A DNA stretch of 64,000 nucleotides from Corallococcus coralloides DSM 2259 (GTDB lineage: Bacteria; Myxococcota; Myxococcia; Myxococcales; Myxococcaceae). Under the pieces are notes generated by a model. It ran no database searches and was not told the origin of the DNA. It saw nothing but the letters and a program-made list of their open reading frames with translations. The position numbers were made by a program, and so were the translations under genes. The stretch spans positions 5,580,001 to 5,644,000 of the forward strand of contig NC_017030.1 of the NCBI RefSeq assembly GCF_000255295.1, read 5' to 3'. Of the stretch, positions 7,744-15,788 are shown piece by piece; the first letter of the stretch is position 1; the number at the start of each line of letters is the position of its first letter.

Positions 7744-9684
7744 ATGCACCTCTATAGCGCCAGCGTCCCTGACTTCATCAAGGCCACCCGCGAGGGTACG
7801 CTTGTGTCCAGGCTAGTCTCGGCCTTCGAGCAGGGGCAATCCCTGGCCCCCACCAGCTCCGAGCAGAAGGCGTGGCGCCATTCCCTGCCCCCCCTGGCGG
7901 CGGTACTGGATGATGCGTCCTTTGAGCGGGCCTACATCTTCCTTGAGCTGCAGATGCCCCTGTCCTCGCACCGCTGCGATGCGCTGCTCGTAGGGCGGTC
8001 GGCACGAGGGGGCCGCCCCTCTGCCGTCGTCGTAGAGCTGAAGCAGTGGACCCACGCGGGCCGCTCGGCCATTCCGGATACCGTGTCGCTGGGAAGCCGC
8101 ACCCTGCTCCACCCGAGCGCCCAGGCTCGAGGCTATGCGGACTTCCTGCACCACTACCACTCCGCCTTCACCAGTTCGGACGCCGAGATCCATGCTTGTG
8201 CCTACCTCCACAACCTGGAGGCCCCGGCCGTGCTCGGCCTGCTGCGAGCTTCACACGTCTTCGGCCCGCTAACCCGGGATGTCCCGCTGTTCGCCCAGGC
8301 CGATGCCCCCCTGCTCCGGGAATATCTGAAGGACTGCATCGGGGCCGGGGACGGCGGGCCCCTGTCCGAGGCCATCCGGTCCGGGCAGGCACAACCCTCC
8401 GAGAAGCTACTGGATGTGCTCATCCAGGCGGTGGAGGGGCACTTCGAATGGCGGTTGCTCGACGAGCAACGCGTCGCCTTCAACACCATCACCACCCACG
8501 TCGAGCAGGCCCAGCGCTCGGGCGGCAAGGCGGTCATCGTCGTCCGTGGCGGGCCAGGTACGGGCAAGAGCGTACTGGCCATCCAGCTCCTGGCGCACGC
8601 CGCGCGCCACCAGTGGCGCATCGCTCACGCCGTCGGCTCCAAGGCCTTCCAAACCGTGCTCCAGGCCAAGACTGAGGCGTTCGCCACAGAGATGCTCAAG
8701 CGCATCTATAACGTCCGGTACCAGAACCGGCTGCCGCTGCGGAAGATGTTCTCCACCTTCGCGGACATCGCGGGGGTGGGAGCCCGCGAGGAGAACACCT
8801 TCGACCTCGTCGTCGGGGATGAGGCGCACCGGCTATGGAACTACCGCCGCGCCAAATTCCAGAACTTCGAGAGACAGCTGTCGAACACCCCGATGGTGGA
8901 CGAGATGATTCGCGCCTCGCGCGTCACCGCGCTCTTCCTGGACGATAACCAGACAGTGCGCGCCGATGAGGTCGGTACCCTGGAGCACATCCGCTCGCAC
9001 GCCGAGTCACTACGTGTCCCCGTTACCGTGGTCGACCTCAACGCCCAGTTCCGCTGCAGTGGGAGCGAGAGCTACATGCAATGGGTCGACCACGCCCTGG
9101 GCTTTCACGCACCCCGCTCCCTCCAGTGGCGTGAGTTCCAGGGCTATGACTTCACCCTCGTCGGCTCGATGCAGGAGATGCAGGAGCGGCTCGAGGCGAA
9201 GCGGCGGCTGGGCAATAAGTGCCGCATCGCCGCGGGGTTCTGCTGGAGGTGGTCCCCGCCGAAGGACAACGGGGAGCTCGTCCACGATGTGAGCCACCCG
9301 TCCTTCAGCGGGTGGAGCGCCCCCTGGATAGAGAAGACGGGCCGGGACTTGGTCCCTACCCAGCACCAATATTTCAAGTGGGCCACCGACGAGGCGTATT
9401 TCTCCCAGGTAGGCTCCATCTACTCAATCCAGGGCTTCGAGTTCGACTACATCGGCGTCATCTTCGGACCGGACCTCGTCTGGCGCGAAGCGGCTTGGCA
9501 GGCCGACTTGGAGAAGAACCGGGACACAGCCTTCCGGCGCGACCTGAAGCGCTCCGGCACCGACGGGACGGAGCGGCTGCGCAACATCTATCGTGTGCTG
9601 CTCACCCGGGGCATGCGAGGTACTCTCGTCTACTTCATCGACCACCAGACACGCGCCCGATTCGAGGCGCTGCTCCAGCCATGA
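7744..9684 (+). CDS. DUF2075 helicase with N-terminal nuclease-like domain
   Basis: 646 residues. The N-terminal part contains RCDALLVG...VVVELKQW (about residues 75-102), a D...E-x-K pattern of a nuclease-like fold. A superfamily-1-type ATPase of the DUF2075/Schlafen-helicase family follows: Walker A VVRGGPGTGKSVLA near residue 270, Walker B VVGDEAHRLWNY near 360, and C-terminal SIQGFEFDYIGVIFG and RVLLTRGMRGTLVY, the usual DUF2075 motifs. ATG at 7744 is the clear start. Its stop overlaps the ATG of the MazG-like gene (ATGA), so the two are translationally coupled. Likely a nucleic-acid-processing defence enzyme; the family is common in defence islands. Confidence 0.85.
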   Translation: MHLYSASVPDFIKATREGTLVSRLVSAFEQGQSLAPTSSEQKAWRHSLPPLAAVLDDASFERAYIFLELQMPLSSHRCDALLVGRSARGGRPSAVVVELKQWTHAGRSAIPDTVSLGSRTLLHPSAQARGYADFLHHYHSAFTSSDAEIHACAYLHNLEAPAVLGLLRASHVFGPLTRDVPLFAQADAPLLREYLKDCIGAGDGGPLSEAIRSGQAQPSEKLLDVLIQAVEGHFEWRLLDEQRVAFNTITTHVEQAQRSGGKAVIVVRGGPGTGKSVLAIQLLAHAARHQWRIAHAVGSKAFQTVLQAKTEAFATEMLKRIYNVRYQNRLPLRKMFSTFADIAGVGAREENTFDLVVGDEAHRLWNYRRAKFQNFERQLSNTPMVDEMIRASRVTALFLDDNQTVRADEVGTLEHIRSHAESLRVPVTVVDLNAQFRCSGSESYMQWVDHALGFHAPRSLQWREFQGYDFTLVGSMQEMQERLEAKRRLGNKCRIAAGFCWRWSPPKDNGELVHDVSHPSFSGWSAPWIEKTGRDLVPTQHQYFKWATDEAYFSQVGSIYSIQGFEFDYIGVIFGPDLVWREAAWQADLEKNRDTAFRRDLKRSGTDGTERLRNIYRVLLTRGMRGTLVYFIDHQTRARFEALLQP

Positions 9685-10031
9685 ACGAGCTTCAGCGGTT
9701 CCTCGAAGATCTCCGGAGCTTCAACGCCGAGCGGGAGTGGAGCCAGTTCCACGACCCCAAGAACCTTTCCATGCTGCTGACGTCCGAGGCCGGAGAGTTG
9801 CTGGCGCTGCTGCGCTGGGTGCCCAACACTGAGGCGGATGCGTACGCCAGCCAGCCCGCGGCGCGCCAGCAGCTCACCGAGGAGATTGGAGACGTGGGCA
9901 TTGCACTACTGTTGCTGTGCGACCGGCTTGGAATCGACCTGCTGCTGGCCCTGCGCGCCAAGCTGGATCTGAATCGGGCCAAGTACCCGGTGGAGCAGTC
10001 CCGGGGGCGGTGGACAAAGAGCGAGTCCTGA
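9681..10031 (+). CDS. MazG-like nucleotide pyrophosphohydrolase
   Basis: 116 residues of the all-alpha NTP pyrophosphohydrolase superfamily (RS21-C6/dCTPase-like). Metal-binding acidic motifs are visible as LTSEAGELLALLRW and, about 30 residues later, LTEEIGDVGIALLLL; the C-terminal KLDLNRAKYPVE is typical. It would hydrolyse a (d)NTP to the monophosphate plus pyrophosphate. ATG at 9681 overlaps the DUF2075 stop codon, implying coupled translation and joint function, for example removing altered nucleotides or depleting dNTPs during infection (inference). Its last 126 bp are overlapped on the other strand by the 3' end of the WD40 gene. Confidence 0.85.
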   Translation: MNELQRFLEDLRSFNAEREWSQFHDPKNLSMLLTSEAGELLALLRWVPNTEADAYASQPAARQQLTEEIGDVGIALLLLCDRLGIDLLLALRAKLDLNRAKYPVEQSRGRWTKSES

Positions 10032-13000
10032 CCCCCGGGACAACTCAGCCCCCCGAACCTGAAGCACGGGCACGCCGTCGGGCAGGCGCAGCGGCCTGGG
10101 GAGGTGAGAGTCGAGTTCCCCGGGCTCGAAGCGGCAGAGCCCCAGAGCGTGCCAGAAGGCCCCCGACAGCTCTCCGTTGGACTTGAAGCCTCCATCTGGC
10201 CGGAAGGCCACCCATCCTCCCGGCAGCAGCAGCAGCGTGGCGAGGAGGGCGCCAGTCGCCGGGCTCCAGAGACACGCCGTGCCATCGGCGGAGGCCGTGG
10301 CCAGCAGCTTCCCATCTGGGCTGAAGGCCACGCTCCGGACCTGGTCCGAGTGCCCCTGCAGGGACTGAAGCCGCTGCCCATCCTGGGCGCGCCAGAGGGC
10401 CGCCGTCCGGTCCGCGGAAGCCGTGGCCAGCAACGCGCCATCCGGACTGAAGGCCACACCGAGCACCGGAGCCGTGTGTCCCCGGATGACACGCCGCGCC
10501 CCATCCGTCCCCAGCCCCCAAAGGGTGAGGCTCTGGTCCGCGGAGGCCGTGGCCAGCAGCTTCCCATCTGGGCTGAAGGCCACGCTCCGGACCTGGTCCG
10601 AGTGCCCCTGCAGGGACTGGAGCCGCTGCCCATCCTGGGCGCGCCAGAGGGCCGCCGTCCGGTCCGCGGAAGCCGTGGCCAGCAACGTGCCATCCGGGCT
10701 GAAGACGACGCCAAAGACATAGGATGCGTGTGCCTGCAGGACGCGCGCCTGCGCGCCTTCCCTGGAGTTCGTCAGGGCGACAGTCCCATCCTCGAAGGCG
10801 GAGGCCAGCAGCGCGCCATCCGGGCTGAAGGCAACCCCGAGGGCCCGGGCCGCCGTGCTCCCCAGGGGACTGAAGCGCCTGTTCCTGGCGGTGTCGTGCA
10901 ACTGGACGCCTTCAGCGCCCCCAGCCGTGGCGAAGAGCCCCCTGTCGGTAGGACTGAAGGCAATGCCCAGGACCTCCTCGTGCGCCTCCCTGAAGAGGCG
11001 CAGGGGCGCCCCCTGGGCGGCGTCCCAGAGCGCCAGCGTCTGCGGGAGTGACGCTGAGGCCAGCACGCCGTCCGGACTGAAGGCCACGCTGGACATTGAC
11101 GCCAGCGGGCCCCCTATTATCTTCAACGGCTGTCCCTGCGAGGCGCTCCAAGCCGTCAGGGTCCGGTCCGCCGAGCCGGAAACCAGGGTCTCCCCATCCG
11201 CACTGAAGGCCAGTCCCCAGACGGAGTCCGTGTGGCGCTTGAGGGTCCTTAGTGGCGGGCCCCCCGCGACGCTCCAGAGCATGATTGTACGGTCCTCGGA
11301 ACCGGACGCCAGGGTCTTCCCATCCGGGCTGAAGGCGACGCCGAGCACCGGGTCCTTGTGGCCCCTAAGGATCTGCAGGCACTGGCCCTGCTTCACGCTC
11401 CAGATGGACACGGTCCGGTCCAGCGCGCCGACAGCCAGGTGCGCTCCGTCCGGGCTGAAGGCCACCCCGCGCACGTGTCCTCCCCTTTCCTGCAGGACGC
11501 GCAGGGTTCGCCCCTGGCTTACACTCCAGAGCGTCACGGCCCCGCCCTCCGAGCCAGAGGCCAGCAGCGCACTGTCCTGGGGGTGAAAGGCCACGGCTCG
11601 GATGAAGTGCGTGCCGCCCGGGACGCTGCGGAGTCGTGCGCCCTCGAGCGACCAAAGCCCGAGGGTCCGGTCATCCGAGCCGGAGGCGAGCAGCTGGCCA
11701 TCCGGGCTGAAGGCCACGCTGAAGACGGGGCCCTGATGGCCCTCCAGGACGCGCAGGCGCCGGCCTTCGCCCACGCTCCAGAGTGAGAGCGTCCAGTCGG
11801 TGGAGGCCGAAGCCAGGCGTGTGCCATCCGGGCTGAAGGCCACGCTCCGGACGCCTTCCGAGTGGCCGTGGAGGACGCGCACGCACCTGCCCGTCACGGC
11901 ATCCCAAAGCCGCACCGTGCCGTCCGAATGGCCGGAGGCGAGGAGATGGACATCCGTGGGGCTGCACGCCACGGCCAGACAGGGCACCGCTAGCGCCAGG
12001 CTGGGCCTAGCCGCAGTGACCTCGGGCAGCGCGGCGCCGAAGAGGTCGCACCCTTCGAGCGAGTCCACCCGGGCCCCGCTGAGCTTCGCGGCGCGCAGCC
12101 TTGCGCCCTGGAGCCCCGCGCCCCGGAGGTCGGCGCCGAGAAGCTGCGCCCCCGAGAGGTCCGCCTCCCGCAGGTCCGCGCCCCGGAGCGTCGCGCCGGA
12201 GAGCACGGCCCGGCGGAGGCAGGCCCTGCGCAGCCGCGCCTCCGTGAGGTCGAGCCCAGCTAGGGTCACGCCCTCAAGGTTGGCCTCTTCGAGCTCGGCG
12301 CGGCGCAGGTCGAGGTCGGATAGGTTTTGGCCATGCAGGTCCCTGCCGGCGAGGCGCTGTGGACTTACCTGCCCGGCAAGGCCTGGGAGCTCGTAGCTCC
12401 CGTCGCGGGAGTCCATGGCCATGTGCTTGCGGAGGAAGGCCATCAGGAACGCCGCTGCGGCGTGGCAGGCGAAGTCGCGGAACGTGTCGTCCTTCTCGTG
12501 GTCGGCATAGTCGGAGACGGCCTTCACGATGATGGCGCGGCGCCCCTGCAGATCCGCCACGAGGCCAATGGCCGAGGCCTCCATCTCCACGCCGAGGACC
12601 GTGCGCACGCTGGCGTCCAGCCTCTTGAAGAGCCCGGGGTCTTGGCGGACGGCCTTGCCCGTGGCGATTGGGGCTACGTGGACCTGGAAGGGCGGGTCGC
12701 GCGGCTCCCCATCGGGATACAGCAGCCGCTCCTCGCGTACCACGCTCCGGCCCTTCTCGGAGAGCGCGAGGGTGCCGGGGATGGTCTCGAGGAGACCTTC
12801 ATCCCGGAGCGCTAGGATGCATCTAGCCCAGTCTGGGCAGCGCTGCAGTCGGTCCGGAAGCGAGACAGGGGAAGAGGCTTCCCCGCGCTCATGGGCCTCC
12901 AGGGCACGCAGAAGCCACCGGCGCTGGGACGCCCGGGAAGGAGGACGCAGCTTCTGCAATTGGGGGACTCGCTGGAACTCCTCCGCGAAATACCTCGCAT

Positions 13001-13442
13001 CCACCATCCACGGGCGGTGAAGGTTGTGGGTGGTGATGTCGCTATAGAAACCCTCGTCCTGGTGCCCGGCCGCCGCGATGTACTTGCCAAAGTCGTAGTT
13101 GAACACCCTGTCGGCCACGATGACGTCACCGAGGAAGACCTTTTCACGCCGGCCAGCGCAGATGCCGCACATCGCGAGACACCGCGGGTTCAGCTCCTTG
13201 AGCAGCGCCGTGGCCCGCGTGGCTGCCATGCTCTCGCCCATCTGCCCCGCCCAGGCCGCAGCCAACAGGAACCACCCTCCCTGGTCGTTCGGCAGCTCCC
13301 GAACATGAAAGGGGAAACCGCTCTGGTCACGCTCGTCCCGCCAGCCCACCCGGCCCTGACCGCCGAGCTCCAGCTCTAGGAGAGCATCGAGTTCTTCCTT
13401 CAGGGCTACGACGATGAGCACATCGACCTGCAATGCCACCAC
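9906..13442 (-). CDS. Nucleoside-phosphorylase / pentapeptide / WD40 repeat fusion protein
   Basis: 1,178 residues in three parts. Residues 1-340 are a phosphorylase-superfamily (MTA/SAH nucleosidase-like) domain: VDVLIVVALKEELDALLE at the start, CGICAGR, GVEMEASAIGLVADL and KAVSDYADHEKDDTF. About 385-480 are pentapeptide repeats (A-D/N-L-x-x). About 490-1,100 are WD40 repeats of about 42 residues (VAFSPDG...LASGS...LWS), forming one or two beta-propellers. No STAND/NACHT NTPase separates the enzyme from the repeats, unusual for this type of architecture. The tail from about residue 1,137 is antisense to the MazG-like gene. A sensor-effector role, with the propeller sensing a ligand and the phosphorylase acting on nucleotides, is inference. 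The start is the ATG at 13442. Confidence 0.8.
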   Translation of the reverse strand: MVALQVDVLIVVALKEELDALLELELGGQGRVGWRDERDQSGFPFHVRELPNDQGGWFLLAAAWAGQMGESMAATRATALLKELNPRCLAMCGICAGRREKVFLGDVIVADRVFNYDFGKYIAAAGHQDEGFYSDITTHNLHRPWMVDARYFAEEFQRVPQLQKLRPPSRASQRRWLLRALEAHERGEASSPVSLPDRLQRCPDWARCILALRDEGLLETIPGTLALSEKGRSVVREERLLYPDGEPRDPPFQVHVAPIATGKAVRQDPGLFKRLDASVRTVLGVEMEASAIGLVADLQGRRAIIVKAVSDYADHEKDDTFRDFACHAAAAFLMAFLRKHMAMDSRDGSYELPGLAGQVSPQRLAGRDLHGQNLSDLDLRRAELEEANLEGVTLAGLDLTEARLRRACLRRAVLSGATLRGADLREADLSGAQLLGADLRGAGLQGARLRAAKLSGARVDSLEGCDLFGAALPEVTAARPSLALAVPCLAVACSPTDVHLLASGHSDGTVRLWDAVTGRCVRVLHGHSEGVRSVAFSPDGTRLASASTDWTLSLWSVGEGRRLRVLEGHQGPVFSVAFSPDGQLLASGSDDRTLGLWSLEGARLRSVPGGTHFIRAVAFHPQDSALLASGSEGGAVTLWSVSQGRTLRVLQERGGHVRGVAFSPDGAHLAVGALDRTVSIWSVKQGQCLQILRGHKDPVLGVAFSPDGKTLASGSEDRTIMLWSVAGGPPLRTLKRHTDSVWGLAFSADGETLVSGSADRTLTAWSASQGQPLKIIGGPLASMSSVAFSPDGVLASASLPQTLALWDAAQGAPLRLFREAHEEVLGIAFSPTDRGLFATAGGAEGVQLHDTARNRRFSPLGSTAARALGVAFSPDGALLASAFEDGTVALTNSREGAQARVLQAHASYVFGVVFSPDGTLLATASADRTAALWRAQDGQRLQSLQGHSDQVRSVAFSPDGKLLATASADQSLTLWGLGTDGARRVIRGHTAPVLGVAFSPDGALLATASADRTAALWRAQDGQRLQSLQGHSDQVRSVAFSPDGKLLATASADGTACLWSPATGALLATLLLLPGGWVAFRPDGGFKSNGELSGAFWHALGLCRFEPGELDSHLPRPLRLPDGVPVLQVRGAELSRGSGLALCPPPPGLLHRVLGPIQIQLGAQGQQQVDSKPVAQQQ
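10288..10687 (-). repeat. Recent internal duplication of WD40 units
   Basis: A 148-bp block at 10288-10435 recurs at 10540-10687 with one mismatch. The 252-bp offset equals two 42-residue WD40 blades. Near-identity at silent positions shows recent duplication or gene conversion, whereas the other blades of the same protein have diverged. Confidence 0.85.
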
Positions 13443-14084
13443 AGATTTGCTCCTGTCTCGCGGTGGAGCCCTTCCCCACCCTCACTGGTCTGGCGGATGC
13501 GGCCCTTCCAATGGCCGCGGACGGCGTCTTCAGCCCCCGCAATCTCGTCACCTTGCCGCCGGCGATTCAACCCCAGCTGCGCGCGCTCACATGCCAGCAC
13601 CGCCAGGATCTCGGCACACGTCACGGACGCGGAGCCTGCGGGCTTCGCAGACTCTGCCGCGAGAATCCGCCTGAGCACCTCCGGCCGCTGGAACAGCGTG
13701 GCCCAGCAAGAAGCCAGCGGCCTGGAGCCTGCGCCCACTCCCACACGGAGCAGGTCGGAAAGCCTTCCCGTGCCGATGACTGCAGGAAGCCCGGGCGATT
13801 AGGTCACGGTGCCCGACAGGCTTGCCACGAATATGGCCGAGCACTGCCCCGTGCGAGTGAGGCCACAGCGACAATGACTCGGCGCGGCGGAGTCAGTCTG
13901 CGCTAGAGGGGATAGTAACGGCGATGGCGGCGTGAAGCGCACACCAAGTACTGGACATAGCTCTCACAGCGTAGTGAGCGGACCACCAAGAATGGAGCCG
14001 CATTGGTGCGCGGTTGTGGGCATTTGCACCCATTCAAATGTCGTGATACCTACATTGGGTCGATGTGGGCGATATGGGGGAGGC
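13443..14084. other. No confident gene upstream of the methyltransferase
   Basis: Several overlapping open frames exist here on both strands but none looks convincingly coding. The longest minus-strand frame (13744-13406, 112 codons) runs into the start of the phosphorylase-WD40 gene in another frame; it could be a decayed small gene but has no recognisable motif. The methyltransferase frame is open back to 13932, yet that extension is Ser/Arg/Gly-rich and not family-like. Confidence 0.35.
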
Positions 14085-15788
14085 ATGCAAGACGCATGGC
14101 GTGCGTGCAGCGCTGGCAATGACGAAAGGGACCGCAGCAGGCGCAGTCACTTGGGCAGCGCAGACGCACCTCCCCCCCCGACACCTGCATCCCTCTCCCT
14201 CGCTGTCAGGCGTATTGCGGCGAACCTCGACCCCAAGCGCACAGGCCTGTCAGGCGCCGAGCGGCTGGAACTCTCTCTCCAGTTACTCCCCGGCCGGCTC
14301 CGCGATGTAAGGCTCGCCCACTTCCACCGCCTGATATCTGCCCTCCCCGAGGAGGAGCGGGATTGGTGGATCGGTACACTCCACACATTGTTGATGCCTA
14401 GCACGGAGCGCCGCCGCTTGGCCGCGCACTTCACGCCACCCAACCTAGCCCGGCGAGTTCTCGAACTCGCAGTGGAAGCCGGCATCGATCTGCGGACCGC
14501 TCGCATCATTGATCCCTGCGCGGGCGGCGCTGCGTTCCTCGGAACGGTGGCAGACGCACTGCGTCGTAGCCACATCGATGCAGGAAACGCGCTGAAACGG
14601 CTCAAAGGCCTGGAGATCGATGAACACCTCGCCGAACTCGCCAGAGCCATTCTTGCCCGCCGCCTAGGGAGAAACTCGGTTCCGGCCCACGTCATTTCCG
14701 TAGGCGATGCACTCTCGACGGGGATGCAAGAAACCTTCGATGCGGTACTCGCCAATCCGCCTTACGGCCGCATGCTGGGTGTCCCTAAAGAGAAGCGAAT
14801 GCGCTGGACGCATCTCGCCGACCTGGGCCACGTTAATCTTTATGCGCTCTTCGTGGGGCTCGCCCTGGATTTGCTGCGCCCAGGTGGAATTGCGGCACTG
14901 ATTCTGCCGGCGAGTTTCCTGGCGGGACCATTGTTCGGCCGCCTCCGCACACACATCCGAACCCACGCCGAAATCATCTCCGTTCACGTTCTTGACGATC
15001 GCAACGGCGTCTTCTTCGATGTCGCTCAGGACACGTGCGTCCTGCTCCTGCGGAAGGGCCAGCCGGGAAACACTCTTCGGTGGGGCGCCATTGCCGTAGA
15101 TGGAACGGCACGCACGCTGGGCACCACGGTGCTCCCGCAGGACCTTGCCGCCCCGTGGCCTATGCCCTTAAGCAACCTGCCCCATTCCCATGAGCTTGCG
15201 CATCTCTCTCATTGGGGATTTGAAGTTCGAGCCGGCTATTTTGTCTGGAACCGTGAGGGCCACCGGATGAGTAAGAACCGAGCAAGCCCTCTCGATTTCC
15301 CGCTGGTGTGGGCTGTGAATGTCAACGCTGGCAAGAAGGTACACCCTGCGGCAAGGGATGGAGCCGGTGTTGATTTCGTCCGCTTCGAAAAGCCATCCCA
15401 AGCCATCCTGCGCCAACGCGCCGTCATCGTTCAGCGTACTACCAATAATCGGCAGCGACGGCGCTTGGTGGCTGCCCCCATCGCTGCATCTGTGTTGTCC
15501 CGCTATCATGGCTTCGTCACCGAAAATCACACCCTCACCCTGATTCCGACAAACGACGGGGCGGACCTAAAACTGATATGCCAGCTACTAGGCAGCTCAT
15601 CCGTGGACGCGATGTACCGGCGCGTTGCAGGAACGGCGAGCATTTCCGTCAGAGCACTCCGCGAGCTGCCACTCCCCTGGCCGGAACACCTACGCGCTGC
15701 ACTAGAGGCAGGACTCCCGTTCGAGGACGCGGTGCGCAAGGCCTACACAATGGGCACTCGGAAGCCGCATGAGCGCACACCGGACTAG
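14085..15788 (+). CDS. DISARM-type N6-adenine DNA methyltransferase (DrmMI-like)
   Basis: A class I SAM-dependent methylase expected to methylate adenine and mark self DNA. Motif I-like IIDPCAGGAAFL (near residue 142) and the catalytic NPPYG (near 224) are clear, as is the X-region AAHFTPPNLARRVLELAV; the C-terminal half is a restriction-like target-recognition region. The conserved part begins around LSLAVRRIAANLD. I place the start at ATG 14085 (567 residues), although the frame is open back to ATG 13932; the GGGGGAGG before 14085 is rather close. It leads a tightly overlapping operon with the DrmE-like, DrmA and DrmB genes, which is the reason for assigning it to DISARM rather than to a restriction system. 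Confidence 0.8.
   Translation: MQDAWRACSAGNDERDRSRRSHLGSADAPPPPTPASLSLAVRRIAANLDPKRTGLSGAERLELSLQLLPGRLRDVRLAHFHRLISALPEEERDWWIGTLHTLLMPSTERRRLAAHFTPPNLARRVLELAVEAGIDLRTARIIDPCAGGAAFLGTVADALRRSHIDAGNALKRLKGLEIDEHLAELARAILARRLGRNSVPAHVISVGDALSTGMQETFDAVLANPPYGRMLGVPKEKRMRWTHLADLGHVNLYALFVGLALDLLRPGGIAALILPASFLAGPLFGRLRTHIRTHAEIISVHVLDDRNGVFFDVAQDTCVLLLRKGQPGNTLRWGAIAVDGTARTLGTTVLPQDLAAPWPMPLSNLPHSHELAHLSHWGFEVRAGYFVWNREGHRMSKNRASPLDFPLVWAVNVNAGKKVHPAARDGAGVDFVRFEKPSQAILRQRAVIVQRTTNNRQRRRLVAAPIAASVLSRYHGFVTENHTLTLIPTNDGADLKLICQLLGSSSVDAMYRRVAGTASISVRALRELPLPWPEHLRAALEAGLPFEDAVRKAYTMGTRKPHERTPD

Noticed and set aside
10044-12000. Regular repeats considered as a CRISPR array
   Set aside because: They have a ~126-bp period, are in frame and encode WD40 blades; no constant repeat/variable spacer pattern of 25-40 bp.
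13406-13744. Minus-strand 112-codon frame upstream of the phosphorylase-WD40 gene
   Set aside because: Overlaps the start of that gene in another frame, has no motif and inconsistent coding character; left as an uncertain gene-free stretch.
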